Shown here: one piece after another, positions 1 through 4,417 of the stretch | How the letters are laid out: each line of letters starts with the position of its first letter | How positions within the stretch are numbered: the first letter of the stretch is position 1 | Assembly (NCBI RefSeq): GCF_001687565.2 | Contig: NZ_CP016536.1 | Location: 1 to 8,070 of the forward strand | Length of the DNA: 8,070 bases | Source of the DNA: Planococcus antarcticus DSM 14505 | GTDB taxonomy: Bacteria > Bacillota > Bacilli > Bacillales_A > Planococcaceae | Direction: 5' to 3' | Program-made: the position numbers and the translations under genes | The notes under the pieces: generated by a model | The model's input: only the letters and a program-made list of their open reading frames with translations | What the model was told of the DNA's origin: nothing | The model's database searches: none

Positions 1-516
1 TCCTTTTTTTGATTCTTCTACTGGTTTGGCTGCCTCTTCTTCATCCATCTTTTTTTCTAAAAATAAGGGAGCTTTATTTTCTAGCGATTCTTTAATAAAG
101 CGATTTTGATCCTCTAGTTTTTGAATAAGTAGGGTATTAAACTCTTCTTGCTTTGCTAATTTTTGATTCACTTCAGTTAAAACTCTTTTTAGCTCCGCCA
201 CGTCTTCAGTAGTTGCTAAAGGCCGCGCAGACTGAATTTCTTCAGTTTCTCCGTGCTTATTATCATTAATAACTACGGGAAACTCACTTCTTAACACGTC
301 AGTTAGACCTGTAGTCTCATAGCCAGCATCGTATAGCGCTTTGATTCTTACTAAGACAGGAATTGCAGTCGCTTTGTATTTTTTGGCGCGATTGCCACCT
401 TTACTGATGAAGTAAAGGTGAAACTTCGTTATATATCTTCTTAAAGTAGGTTCAGCAATTCCGGTTTTCTCTGCTAATTCTCCAACGGTATACCATTCAT
501 CCACTAATATCATCAC
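1..516 (-). CDS. MerR-like HTH/coiled-coil plasmid protein, partial duplicate copy
   Basis: This is the same gene as 7488-8027, seen again because the contig ends overlap. The first 172 codons are present and the last residues and stop codon fall off the left edge. It should not be counted as a second gene. The full description is given under the complete copy. Confidence 0.88.
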   Translation of the reverse strand, partial: MMILVDEWYTVGELAEKTGIAEPTLRRYITKFHLYFISKGGNRAKKYKATAIPVLVRIKALYDAGYETTGLTDVLRSEFPVVINDNKHGETEEIQSARPLATTEDVAELKRVLTEVNQKLAKQEEFNTLLIQKLEDQNRFIKESLENKAPLFLEKKMDEEEAAKPVEESKKG

Positions 517-548
517 CCTTCATCATTCACTCATCATATCATCATCAT
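517..548. promoter_or_regulatory. GAT/ATC-rich tandem repeat tract upstream of the MerR-like gene
   Basis: Directly upstream of the start of the minus-strand MerR-like gene the minus strand carries a run of GATGA and TGATGA units, several in tandem and some offset (also at 8028-8059). Short tandem repeats next to the gene of a DNA-binding plasmid protein are typical of an autoregulatory operator or a centromere-like partition site, and iterons are another reading. The repeats are seen; the role is inferred. Confidence 0.35.
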
Positions 549-863
549 GAATAAAAGCAGTCATATCAACATTTCTTTTGCTTTTATCTTATCACGAGAC
601 TTCACGACTGACTTACTAAAGCTGTCGAAAGTAAAATTGCAAAGAAGAGATTTATAGAAGAGAATCAGAAGCAATTAACTCCACTACCGTCCTAAGGGTC
701 AAAATTAAATGCACTAGAATGGCTTTCACAGTAGCTAAAAAAGAGTAGGTAATAAACACTCCCGAAAAGAGCCTTCTAGTTTATGAATTTGGATATGGAA
801 TAAATAGGAATCAATTGGTATGGTATTAGAAAGAACTATTTACTAAGTAAGGAGCTATTTTTT
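549..863. other. Intergenic stretch without a recognisable gene
   Basis: I see no convincing reading frame here. The one structure found is a long-range inverted repeat: ACTAGAA at 713-719 plus GGCT at 721-724 can pair with AGCC at 770-773 plus TTCTAGT at 774-780, with one bulged T and a loop of about 45 bases. The stretch separates the divergent MerR-like gene from the first small membrane-protein gene and must hold their promoters, but no convincing sigma-A pair was found. A single-strand or other replication origin could lie here; nothing shows it. Confidence 0.4.
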
Positions 864-1052
864 TTGATTAGGTCATTTAAGAGTTTTCTAGAAAAATACA
901 GCGCATTCGTTACTGCAATCGGCTGTTTAATTTACTTAATTACTTCCTGGGGAGACAGTTGGATATGGACGATCATTCTTTTAGCGGGGCTTATTATTTG
1001 CCCGATTATCGGAATTTCAGACCTAAAAGACACTAAATCTCGCAACAACTAA
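864..1052 (+). CDS. Small two-span membrane protein (62 aa), array gene 1
   Basis: I do not recognise the family. The 62-residue product has a basic, aromatic N-terminus (MIRSFKSFLEKY), a hydrophobic span at about residues 13-29, a short turn with Trp and Asp (WGDSW), a second span at about 34-51 and a polar, charged tail ending in DTKSRNN. It should sit in the cytoplasmic membrane. The start is TTG at 864, chosen because AAGGAG at 849-854 lies 9 bases upstream and no ATG fits. The first 34-bp palindromic site begins 34 bases after the stop codon. Small hydrophobic plasmid proteins can be immunity proteins, toxins or modulators of membrane enzymes, but no motif favours one of these. Confidence 0.7.
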   Translation: MIRSFKSFLEKYSAFVTAIGCLIYLITSWGDSWIWTIILLAGLIICPIIGISDLKDTKSRNN

Positions 1053-1086
1053 CACTCCATTTAAGTAATGAAGGAAATCAAGGTTT

Positions 1087-1120
1087 TGAATGTAACTTAA
1101 GTGCAGTTAAGTTACATTCA
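1087..1120. repeat. 34-bp palindromic site 1
   Basis: A perfect inverted repeat: TGAATGTAACTTAA at 1087-1100, spacer GTGCAG at 1101-1106, TTAAGTTACATTCA at 1107-1120. It lies just downstream of small membrane-protein gene 1. Two further ATGTAA-like half motifs follow at about 1122-1138 (GATGTAAC and GATGTAAATC). The inner 11-6-11 layout resembles an Xer/dif recombination site: the right half TTAAGTTACAT matches the E. coli dif XerD half TTATGTTAAAT at 9 of 11 positions. Confidence 0.85.
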
Positions 1121-1155
1121 GATGTAACAGGATGTAAATCAGGAGGAGGGATATT

Positions 1156-1434
1156 TTGCTAAAAAAAATCTACTCGATTCTTTCAGCAATTTGTTTTGCT
1201 TTAATGATTTTACCGTTTGCACTTCCTTCTTCTCCAGGAAGTTTCGACCTTTTAGTATTTATCATGGAGATAAACTTCTATTTGCCGCTAATTTTCGGTG
1301 TAGCAGGAATCGTTCTAGGATTACTCGGGCTTAAAGGCAATGTAAGACTCTATCTAGTTTCGTTTAATGCTTGTGGTCTAGGTATATATTTATTCCTTAC
1401 TTTTGTAGCCATCTTTGGTTTTAAAGAACCTTAA
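1156..1434 (+). CDS. Small three-span membrane protein (92 aa), array gene 2
   Basis: Unrecognised membrane protein of 92 residues. Hydrophobic spans lie at about residues 5-23, 40-60 and 64-88. The second contains a glycine-rich packing stretch (FGVAGIVLGLLGLKGN) of a kind common in short membrane proteins. The ends are short, with a basic N-terminus (LKKIY) and a C-terminus of FKEP. The start is TTG at 1156-1158, supported by a very strong ribosome binding site, AGGAGGAGGG at 1141-1150. The stop TAA at 1432-1434 is 8 bases before palindromic site 2, and site 1 lies upstream, so gene and site form a tight unit of about 356 bp. The function is unknown. Confidence 0.72.
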   Translation: MLKKIYSILSAICFALMILPFALPSSPGSFDLLVFIMEINFYLPLIFGVAGIVLGLLGLKGNVRLYLVSFNACGLGIYLFLTFVAIFGFKEP

Positions 1435-1442
1435 TCAGTTTT

Positions 1443-1476
1443 TGAATGTAACTTATTGTGAATTAAGTTACATTCA
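1443..1476. repeat. 34-bp palindromic site 2
   Basis: Left arm TGAATGTAACTTAT at 1443-1456 (13 of 14 bases match the consensus arm), spacer TGTGAA at 1457-1462, right arm TTAAGTTACATTCA at 1463-1476. It starts 8 bases after the stop codon of array gene 2 and lies upstream of the ribosome binding site of array gene 3. Its arms are conserved while its spacer differs from that of the other sites. Confidence 0.85.
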
Positions 1477-1528
1477 GATCAAGCGTTGGATACAACTTTT
1501 ATTTAGTAAATTTAAAAGGAGGTCTACA

Positions 1529-1747
1529 TTGAAAAATCTCTCTGAGAAGTTAATTTATTATTTAATAACTTTTGTTATTTTCTTTTTACTTTTTAAAATT
1601 GTTGCATGGTTAGAAAATGCGTATATCCCTTTGAACACTCAAACTCAATTGGTGTCTGGCATTATTATTCTTCCTACAATTGTTATTCTTTCGTTTGTTT
1701 TATCCAGTTTACTTTTTAAAAGTTTAAAAGAATCCAATGGAAAGTGA
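1529..1747 (+). CDS. Small two-span membrane protein (72 aa), array gene 3
   Basis: Unrecognised membrane protein. The start is TTG at 1529-1531, preceded by AAAAGGAGG at 1514-1522; a longer in-frame reading from an ATG at 1415 would overlap gene 2 and read through palindromic site 2, so it was not used. The product (MKNLSEKLIYYL...) has hydrophobic spans at about residues 9-26 and 42-64, a linker with an acidic residue and Asn/Gln (WLENAY, NTQTQ) and a basic tail (KSLKESNGK). Its TGA stop at 1745-1747 is also the first three bases of palindromic site 3, so gene and site are directly joined. The function is unknown. Confidence 0.68.
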   Translation: MKNLSEKLIYYLITFVIFFLLFKIVAWLENAYIPLNTQTQLVSGIIILPTIVILSFVLSSLLFKSLKESNGK

Positions 1748-1778
1748 ATGTAACTTAATAGCAATTAAGTTACATTCA
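1745..1778. repeat. 34-bp palindromic site 3
   Basis: A perfect 14-bp inverted repeat: TGAATGTAACTTAA at 1745-1758, spacer TAGCAA at 1759-1764, TTAAGTTACATTCA at 1765-1778. The first TGA is the stop codon of array gene 3. The site bounds the toxin-antitoxin pair on its 3' side; the pair runs toward it on the other strand. Confidence 0.87.
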
Positions 1779-1786
1779 AAACAAAG

Positions 1787-1824
1787 ATAACCCTCGATTG
1801 GCTAAATGACCGATCGAGGGTTAT
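1787..1824 (-). terminator. Hairpin terminator of the toxin-antitoxin operon
   Basis: ATAACCCTCGAT at 1787-1798 pairs perfectly with ATCGAGGGTTAT at 1813-1824 across a 14-base loop. Read on the minus strand it lies just after the antitoxin stop codon (1839) and is followed by CTTTGTTTT, a T-rich tail that suits an intrinsic terminator for leftward transcription. Confidence 0.7.
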
Positions 1825-1838
1825 TACAGTCGTTAGTG

Positions 1839-2165
1839 TTAACTTTTTACTAGATTGGAGCTGTTCGTTTGCTCATCTTGGTTCTCATCATATTCTTGCA
1901 TAAGGGAAGGAACATCTGTCTGAAGAGCTGCAGCTAACGATTTCAAGCTTTTCAAGGTCACATTCTGACTGCCATTTTCAATACGAGATACCACGTTTTG
2001 CTTGGTGTGCATACGTGAAGCAACTTCGCTTTGCGTAAGGCCTAAACGATTTCTACGTCGAATGATATTGCGAGCGATTGTATATTCTAATTCACTGTCT
2101 GCCCATTCCTTGGCGAATTCCGGATCTTTTAGATTTTCTGCCACGTAGCTTTCCAAAAAGCTCAT
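1839..2165 (-). CDS. higA: HigA-type antitoxin, XRE-family HTH
   Basis: An antitoxin of 108 residues that would bind and neutralise the toxin encoded just upstream and repress their shared promoter. A Cro/C1-type helix-turn-helix spans about residues 29-84, with the classic pattern RRRNRLGLTQSEVASRM, then QNVVSRIENGSQN and LKSLAAAL. An N-terminal segment (SFLESYVAENLKDPEFAKEW) is typical of antitoxins paired with Gp49-like toxins, where such segments contact the toxin. The C-terminus is polar. The ATG at 2163-2165 overlaps the toxin stop codon (ATGA), which indicates translational coupling, and AGGGAGGGAT at about 2171-2180 is its ribosome binding site. Toxin-first order is usual for higBA. 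The symbol rests on family and gene order, not on a test. Confidence 0.88.
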   Translation of the reverse strand: MSFLESYVAENLKDPEFAKEWADSELEYTIARNIIRRRNRLGLTQSEVASRMHTKQNVVSRIENGSQNVTLKSLKSLAAALQTDVPSLMQEYDENQDEQTNSSNLVKS

Positions 2166-2530
2166 GTTGAATCCCTCCCTTTTTGTCGTAAATAATCGTC
2201 TCGATAGCGTTTGGCGCGCTCGATTTCACCAGTCGGTGTTTTTCCCGTTTTCTTTCGAAAACCATTCAACAAGATGAATTCGCCATTTTCGTAATGAAAA
2301 TGGAACACGCGAAAGATGTTGCTGCCTAACACCGTCCGGAGTTCATAGATATCCTGATCGATCGGCCTTCTGTGTGGCATCCGAAGCATCGGACCAAACT
2401 CTCCCAATAATTGAATGGTGCGTAGTACCTTGGCTTTTTCCTTTGCAGGAAGTGAGTTTAAAAACTCGGCAGCCGGTTCTTCACCATTGTCTTTTTTATA
2501 TGCATTGACTGTCCATTTTGGCTTTTCCAT
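2162..2530 (-). CDS. higB: HigB/RelE-superfamily toxin (phage Gp49-like)
   Basis: The toxin of the pair, 122 residues, the normal length for the Gp49-like (PF05973) branch of the RelE/HigB superfamily, whose members are usually ribosome-dependent mRNA endonucleases. Family signs are the N-terminal WTVNAYKKDNGEEPAAEFL, the middle ELRTVLGSNIFRVFHFHY strands and the C-terminal LLNGFRKKTGKTPTGEIERA followed by RYRDDY, which is highly characteristic. The ATG at 2528-2530 has only a weak upstream ribosome binding site (TTTGGTG), in contrast to the strong one of the antitoxin; low toxin and high antitoxin translation would make sense. It overlaps higA by 4 bases. The pair lies between palindromic sites 3 and 4 and opposes the other array genes. 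Confidence 0.88.
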   Translation of the reverse strand: MEKPKWTVNAYKKDNGEEPAAEFLNSLPAKEKAKVLRTIQLLGEFGPMLRMPHRRPIDQDIYELRTVLGSNIFRVFHFHYENGEFILLNGFRKKTGKTPTGEIERAKRYRDDYLRQKGRDST

Positions 2531-2561
2531 ACACCAAATATAACATATAAGTAATAAAATA

Positions 2562-2590
2562 TCGAGTATGCTAAATAGTTTTCGAATACG
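2562..2590 (-). promoter_or_regulatory. Candidate operator repeats upstream of higBA
   Basis: TCGAGTATG at 2562-2570 and TCGAATACG at 2582-2590 are direct repeats (TCGARTAYG) spaced by 20 bases, two helical turns, so they would face the same side of the DNA. They lie 32-60 bases upstream of the toxin start, where HigA-like antitoxins usually bind. The promoter must be in this AT-rich stretch, but I cannot fix -35 and -10 hexamers. The right-hand repeat overlaps the degenerate left arm of palindromic site 4. Confidence 0.35.
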
Positions 2591-2616
2591 ACATATGGCT
2601 AATTAAGTTACATTCA
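2583..2616. repeat. 34-bp site 4, with a degenerate left arm
   Basis: The right arm TTAAGTTACATTCA at 2603-2616 is perfect. With the same geometry as the other sites, the spacer is GGCTAA at 2597-2602 and the left arm CGAATACGACATAT at 2583-2596, which matches the consensus arm at 8 of 14 positions. The site bounds the toxin-antitoxin pair on its promoter side. It may be a decayed or asymmetric site, or the junction where the pair was inserted. Confidence 0.65.
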
Positions 2617-2722
2617 TTCTCAAGTGCCTTGTTTTATTAGGTGTTTAATAGAGTTGATGTTAAGAAAAGGAAGAGAAGAAGAGTGATGGAATAATATGGC
2701 TTTCCGTGAAAGGAGATTTCCA

Positions 2723-2902
2723 ATGAAAAAACGCTTAAAAGACGCAATTATCATCGCTATTATGACCTTTGTCGTCTCATTTATCCTGTTCTTTATTCTC
2801 TTTGGAGAAATAAGATGGGTGTCACTTATGGGTACAGCTTTAGGTGCTTTTATTGGCAGCTATTTTTTACTTCCTTTACTAAATAAAAGAAACGCAAATT
2901 AA
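2723..2902 (+). CDS. Small two-span membrane protein (59 aa), array gene 4
   Basis: Unrecognised membrane protein of 59 residues: basic start MKKRLKD, hydrophobic spans at about residues 8-28 and 33-54 separated by a short GEIRW turn, and a basic tail LNKRNAN. The second span holds a small-residue stretch (MGTALGAFIGSYF) that could pack helices. I chose the ATG at 2723 over the in-frame ATG at 2696 because AAAGGAG at 2709-2715 is correctly spaced only for 2723. Gene 5 follows 51 bases later, probably in the same transcript. Both lie between sites 4 and 5. The function is unknown. Confidence 0.66.
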   Translation: MKKRLKDAIIIAIMTFVVSFILFFILFGEIRWVSLMGTALGAFIGSYFLLPLLNKRNAN

Positions 2903-2953
2903 GTAAGCTACATCGAAAAATATACATAAAAGAAAGTGTAAGGAGTGTGATTT

Positions 2954-3127
2954 TTGATGATAAAGTTTGTTCTGATGTTCCTTGGCGTGTGGATCGTGTT
3001 AACTCCTCTTTTTCTTCTTTTTGGAGCTGATCCCCGAGATATTTTCAATATCTTTATCGCCACCTTACTAGCCAATATTATTTTATTCACTTATGCAAAA
3101 ATCCGAAACAAAAGAACCAGTCCGTAA
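2954..3127 (+). CDS. Small two-span membrane protein (57 aa), array gene 5
   Basis: A very short gene, easily missed. From TTG at 2954 (or ATG at 2957) it encodes 57 or 56 residues ending in TAA at 3125-3127. AAGGAG at 2940-2945 is 8 bases from the TTG and 11 from the ATG, so TTG is preferred, in line with genes 1-3. Hydrophobic spans lie at about residues 4-23 (IKFVLMFLGVWIVL onward) and 28-47 (FNIFIATLLANIILF), joined by GADPRD and followed by a basic tail KIRNKRTSP. The stop codon is 25 bases before palindromic site 5. I do not recognise it; only the gene-site arrangement links it to the other small array proteins. Confidence 0.6.
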   Translation: MMIKFVLMFLGVWIVLTPLFLLFGADPRDIFNIFIATLLANIILFTYAKIRNKRTSP

Positions 3128-3152
3128 AATAAAGCAACTTTTCTATTGAATG

Positions 3153-3186
3153 TGAATGTAACATAAGTCTAATTAAGTTACATTCA
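3153..3186. repeat. 34-bp palindromic site 5
   Basis: Left arm TGAATGTAACATAA at 3153-3166 (13 of 14 match), spacer GTCTAA at 3167-3172, right arm TTAAGTTACATTCA at 3173-3186. Its spacer differs from that of site 4 (GGCTAA) at only one base. It is the last site of the array and lies about 200 bases before the tyrosine recombinase gene. Confidence 0.86.
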
Positions 3187-3347
3187 GAACCCTGATTCTA
3201 TTGACTTCCCAAGAAAAACGAGCGAAGATAAAAATACAAGAAAAAATGATACATTCAAATCCTTGATTTCATTGCGTTCGCTTTTCCTTGGCGGCGCTCT
3301 TTTTCTTTTTCTTAAATTTCTTTAGATAGGTCATTACATTCGCTTTT
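3179..3347. repeat. Degenerate direct repeats between site 5 and the recombinase gene
   Basis: The end of site 5 plus its right flank (from TACATTCA at 3179) is repeated imperfectly 71 bases on (from TACATTCA at 3250), with about 24 of 32 bases shared. A second pair overlaps it: CATTGCGTTCGCTTTT at 3270-3285 and CATTACATTCGCTTTT at 3332-3347, 14 of 16 identical and 62 bases apart. No gene is seen in 3187-3389. Arm-type binding sites for the recombinase or remnants of earlier site duplications are possible readings. Confidence 0.45.
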
Positions 3348-3389
3348 TCTAGCAATAATTCTTTAGCAGTCAATCGAAAGGAGCTTTTC

Positions 3390-3953
3390 ATGAACAAGCA
3401 AACCGAAATCAAAGATGTTCAGCCGATCCGATCGCTCGATCGGATCGAGGACATGAAATGGAGTTTGAAGAAGTGGTGCGGTGAACGGGACTATATGTTG
3501 TTTCTTCTCGGCATCAATTCAGGGCTGCGAGTCGGAGACCTCTTAAAGATCAAAGTAAGCGAGATTCAGGGTAAGAGAGTCGTCTCCTTACGTGAAGGCA
3601 AGACCGGCAAACGCCGAACGATTCACCTCGGCAACATCTACGACGAACTGAATGCTTATATCGACACGTTAAATGGCTCAGAATGGCTGTTTCCGAGCCG
3701 CAAGGGGCAAAACCCCATTACAAGGGTCCAAGCATACCGACAACTCAATAAAGCGGCCCAGATGGCCGATATGCCGGATGGCATCGGCACGCACACGCTG
3801 CGCAAGACATTTGGCTACTGACACTATAAGCAATTCAAGGATATTGCCGAGCTGCAGAACATCCTCAACCATGCGCATCCGCAAATTACGTTGCGCTACA
3901 TTGGCATCACGGCTGAACAGATTGAGAGCAACCTGAAGACGTTTCGATTATAA
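3390..3953 (+). pseudogene. Short tyrosine recombinase/integrase, interrupted by an in-frame TGA
   Basis: A site-specific tyrosine recombinase of 187 codons, FimB/FimE-like in size, that is almost only a catalytic domain. The ATG at 3390 follows AAAGGAG. Visible catalytic residues are Arg47 in SGLRVGD, a Lys at 71 or 74 in EGKTGKRR, and His135/Arg138 in THTLRKTFGY. Codon 144 is TGA (3819-3821). The same frame then continues with HYKQFKDIAELQNILNHAHP and ITLRYIGI up to TAA at 3951, supplying His161 and the nucleophile Tyr170. So the 143-residue product lacks the nucleophile. A single TGG-to-TGA change would explain it. The neighbourhood (array upstream, terminator downstream) suggests it may once have served the palindromic sites; that link is inference. 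Confidence 0.85.
3425..3446. repeat. 22-bp palindrome inside the recombinase coding start
   Basis: GATCCGATCG at 3425-3434 is followed by CT and then its exact reverse complement at 3437-3446. It lies in codons 12-19 of the recombinase gene, so it may be a codon coincidence, but a 10-bp perfect inverted repeat so close to the start could be an autoregulatory or recombinase-binding site, or an mRNA hairpin that limits expression. Confidence 0.6.
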
Positions 3954-3988
3954 AACGAAATGCCCTATATTTTTTTCTGGAAAGAGGA

Positions 3989-4026
3989 AGCTGTTTTTCT
4001 AAAAATGAAAAACAGCTCCTTTTATT
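3989..4026 (+). terminator. Intrinsic terminator after the recombinase gene
   Basis: AGCTGTTTTTC at 3989-3999 pairs perfectly with GAAAAACAGCT at 4007-4017 over a 7-base loop, followed by CCTTTTATTT. It lies 36 bases after the recombinase stop codon and separates that gene from the mobilisation block. Confidence 0.72.
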
Positions 4027-4224
4027 TCGTTTTGGCTCGTAAGCGATTTCGGCAACTTTTTGGCGTTTTCCGCCAGAATAATGGCTTGATGATGGAGGGA
4101 ATTATTGGGGTAAATGGGCCGGCTGCTAAACGTGAAAACGTTTGGTTATCGGCTTGATTTTTGGTTTCTGGGACGAGCGATCAGCTACGTGCCGGAAACC
4201 TTCTTTTTGGTTTTTGGGGAGGGT

Positions 4225-4335
4225 CAAGGGAAAGCATTTCCCTTGTGGGTTTGGGCAACGCCCAAGGTCTTTGGGGGATTGGGGGACTCCCCAACAAGCT
4301 GTAAATGGGTACCATTTACGAAGCTTGCCAACTCT
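4225..4335 (+). other. oriT: Candidate origin of transfer (oriT) with serial hairpins
   Basis: Four hairpins follow each other just upstream of mobC, the usual place for oriT in pC221-type plasmids. They are CAAGGGAAA (4225-4233) with TTTCCCTTG (4237-4245); TTGGGC (4251-4256) with GCCCAA (4260-4265); GGGGA (4282-4286) with TCCCC (4288-4292); and GTAAATGG (4301-4308) with CCATTTAC (4312-4319). The last can be extended by CAAGCT (4295-4300) with AGCTTG (4322-4327). Relaxases of this kind usually nick 3' of such an inverted repeat, so the nick is likely in or just after ACGAAGCTTGCC at 4318-4329. The exact site cannot be read from sequence alone. Confidence 0.68.
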
Positions 4336-4353
4336 TTATTATGCTGATATACT
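4325..4353 (+). promoter_or_regulatory. Sigma-A promoter of the mob operon, overlapping oriT
   Basis: TTGCCA at 4325-4330 and TATACT at 4348-4353 are separated by exactly 17 bases. The -35 box lies in the outer arm of the last oriT hairpin, so relaxosome binding should also shut the promoter down, the expected autoregulation of small mob operons. No other good promoter lies between the terminator at 3989 and mobC. Confidence 0.7.
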
Positions 4354-4382
4354 CGGAGCACACCAACGAGTAGGAAACATAA

Positions 4383-4401
4383 TTTCAATCGCAGATTGAA
4401 A
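4383..4401. promoter_or_regulatory. Inverted repeat at the mobC ribosome binding site
   Basis: TTTCAATC at 4383-4390 and GATTGAAA at 4394-4401 form a perfect 8-bp inverted repeat with loop GCA, touching the ribosome binding site AAGGAGGGG (4401-4409). It lies in the mob leader and could be an operator or an RNA hairpin that affects mobC translation. Confidence 0.45.
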
Positions 4402-4417
4402 AGGAGGGGCGGTCTTT

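Larger units (their letters stand above)
1..559. repeat. Terminal direct repeat, copy 1 (circular-contig overlap)
   Basis: Bases 1-559 read the same as 7512-8070 wherever I compared them, including the 7-T run near the start and the ATC-rich tract near the end. The copies run to both edges of the window, which is what an assembler leaves when it passes the start point of a circle. The inferred unit is 7,511 bp. A true terminal repeat of a linear element is possible but less likely, because the repeat begins inside a gene. Confidence 0.93.

Noticed and set aside
713..780. Single-strand origin from the long-range inverted repeat
   Set aside because: The pairing is only 11 bases with one bulge, and no conserved origin motif was seen nearby.
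1087..1120. Palindromic sites as ordinary intrinsic terminators
   Set aside because: They can form hairpins after genes, but none is followed by a T run on either strand and the stems are AT-rich. A role in mRNA 3' ends is kept only as an alternative.
2908..3090. Minus-strand reading frame of 60 codons
   Set aside because: It is antisense to array gene 5, has a basic, non-family sequence and no ribosome binding site; the plus-strand gene has a good one.
1087..3186. CRISPR array
   Set aside because: Repeats are 34-bp palindromes separated by 268-804 bases of coding DNA, not by uniform short spacers, and no cas gene is present.
1087..3186. Classical integron cassette array with attC sites
   Set aside because: Gene-plus-site order is similar, but the sites are short, nearly perfect palindromes without attC R/L boxes, the recombinase lacks integron-integrase features, and one unit is inverted.
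3819..3821. TGA read as tryptophan in the recombinase
   Set aside because: TGA serves as stop in other genes here (1745-1747 and the higB stop at 2162-2164) and tryptophan is encoded by TGG, so the standard code applies.
3673..3936. Alternative frames over the 3' part of the recombinase gene
   Set aside because: Arg/Ala-rich shadows of the true frame, which shows clear recombinase motifs on both sides of the TGA.
4114..4399. Two plus-strand reading frames across the oriT region
   Set aside because: They translate hairpin-rich, G-rich DNA, lack suitable ribosome binding sites and resemble no protein family.
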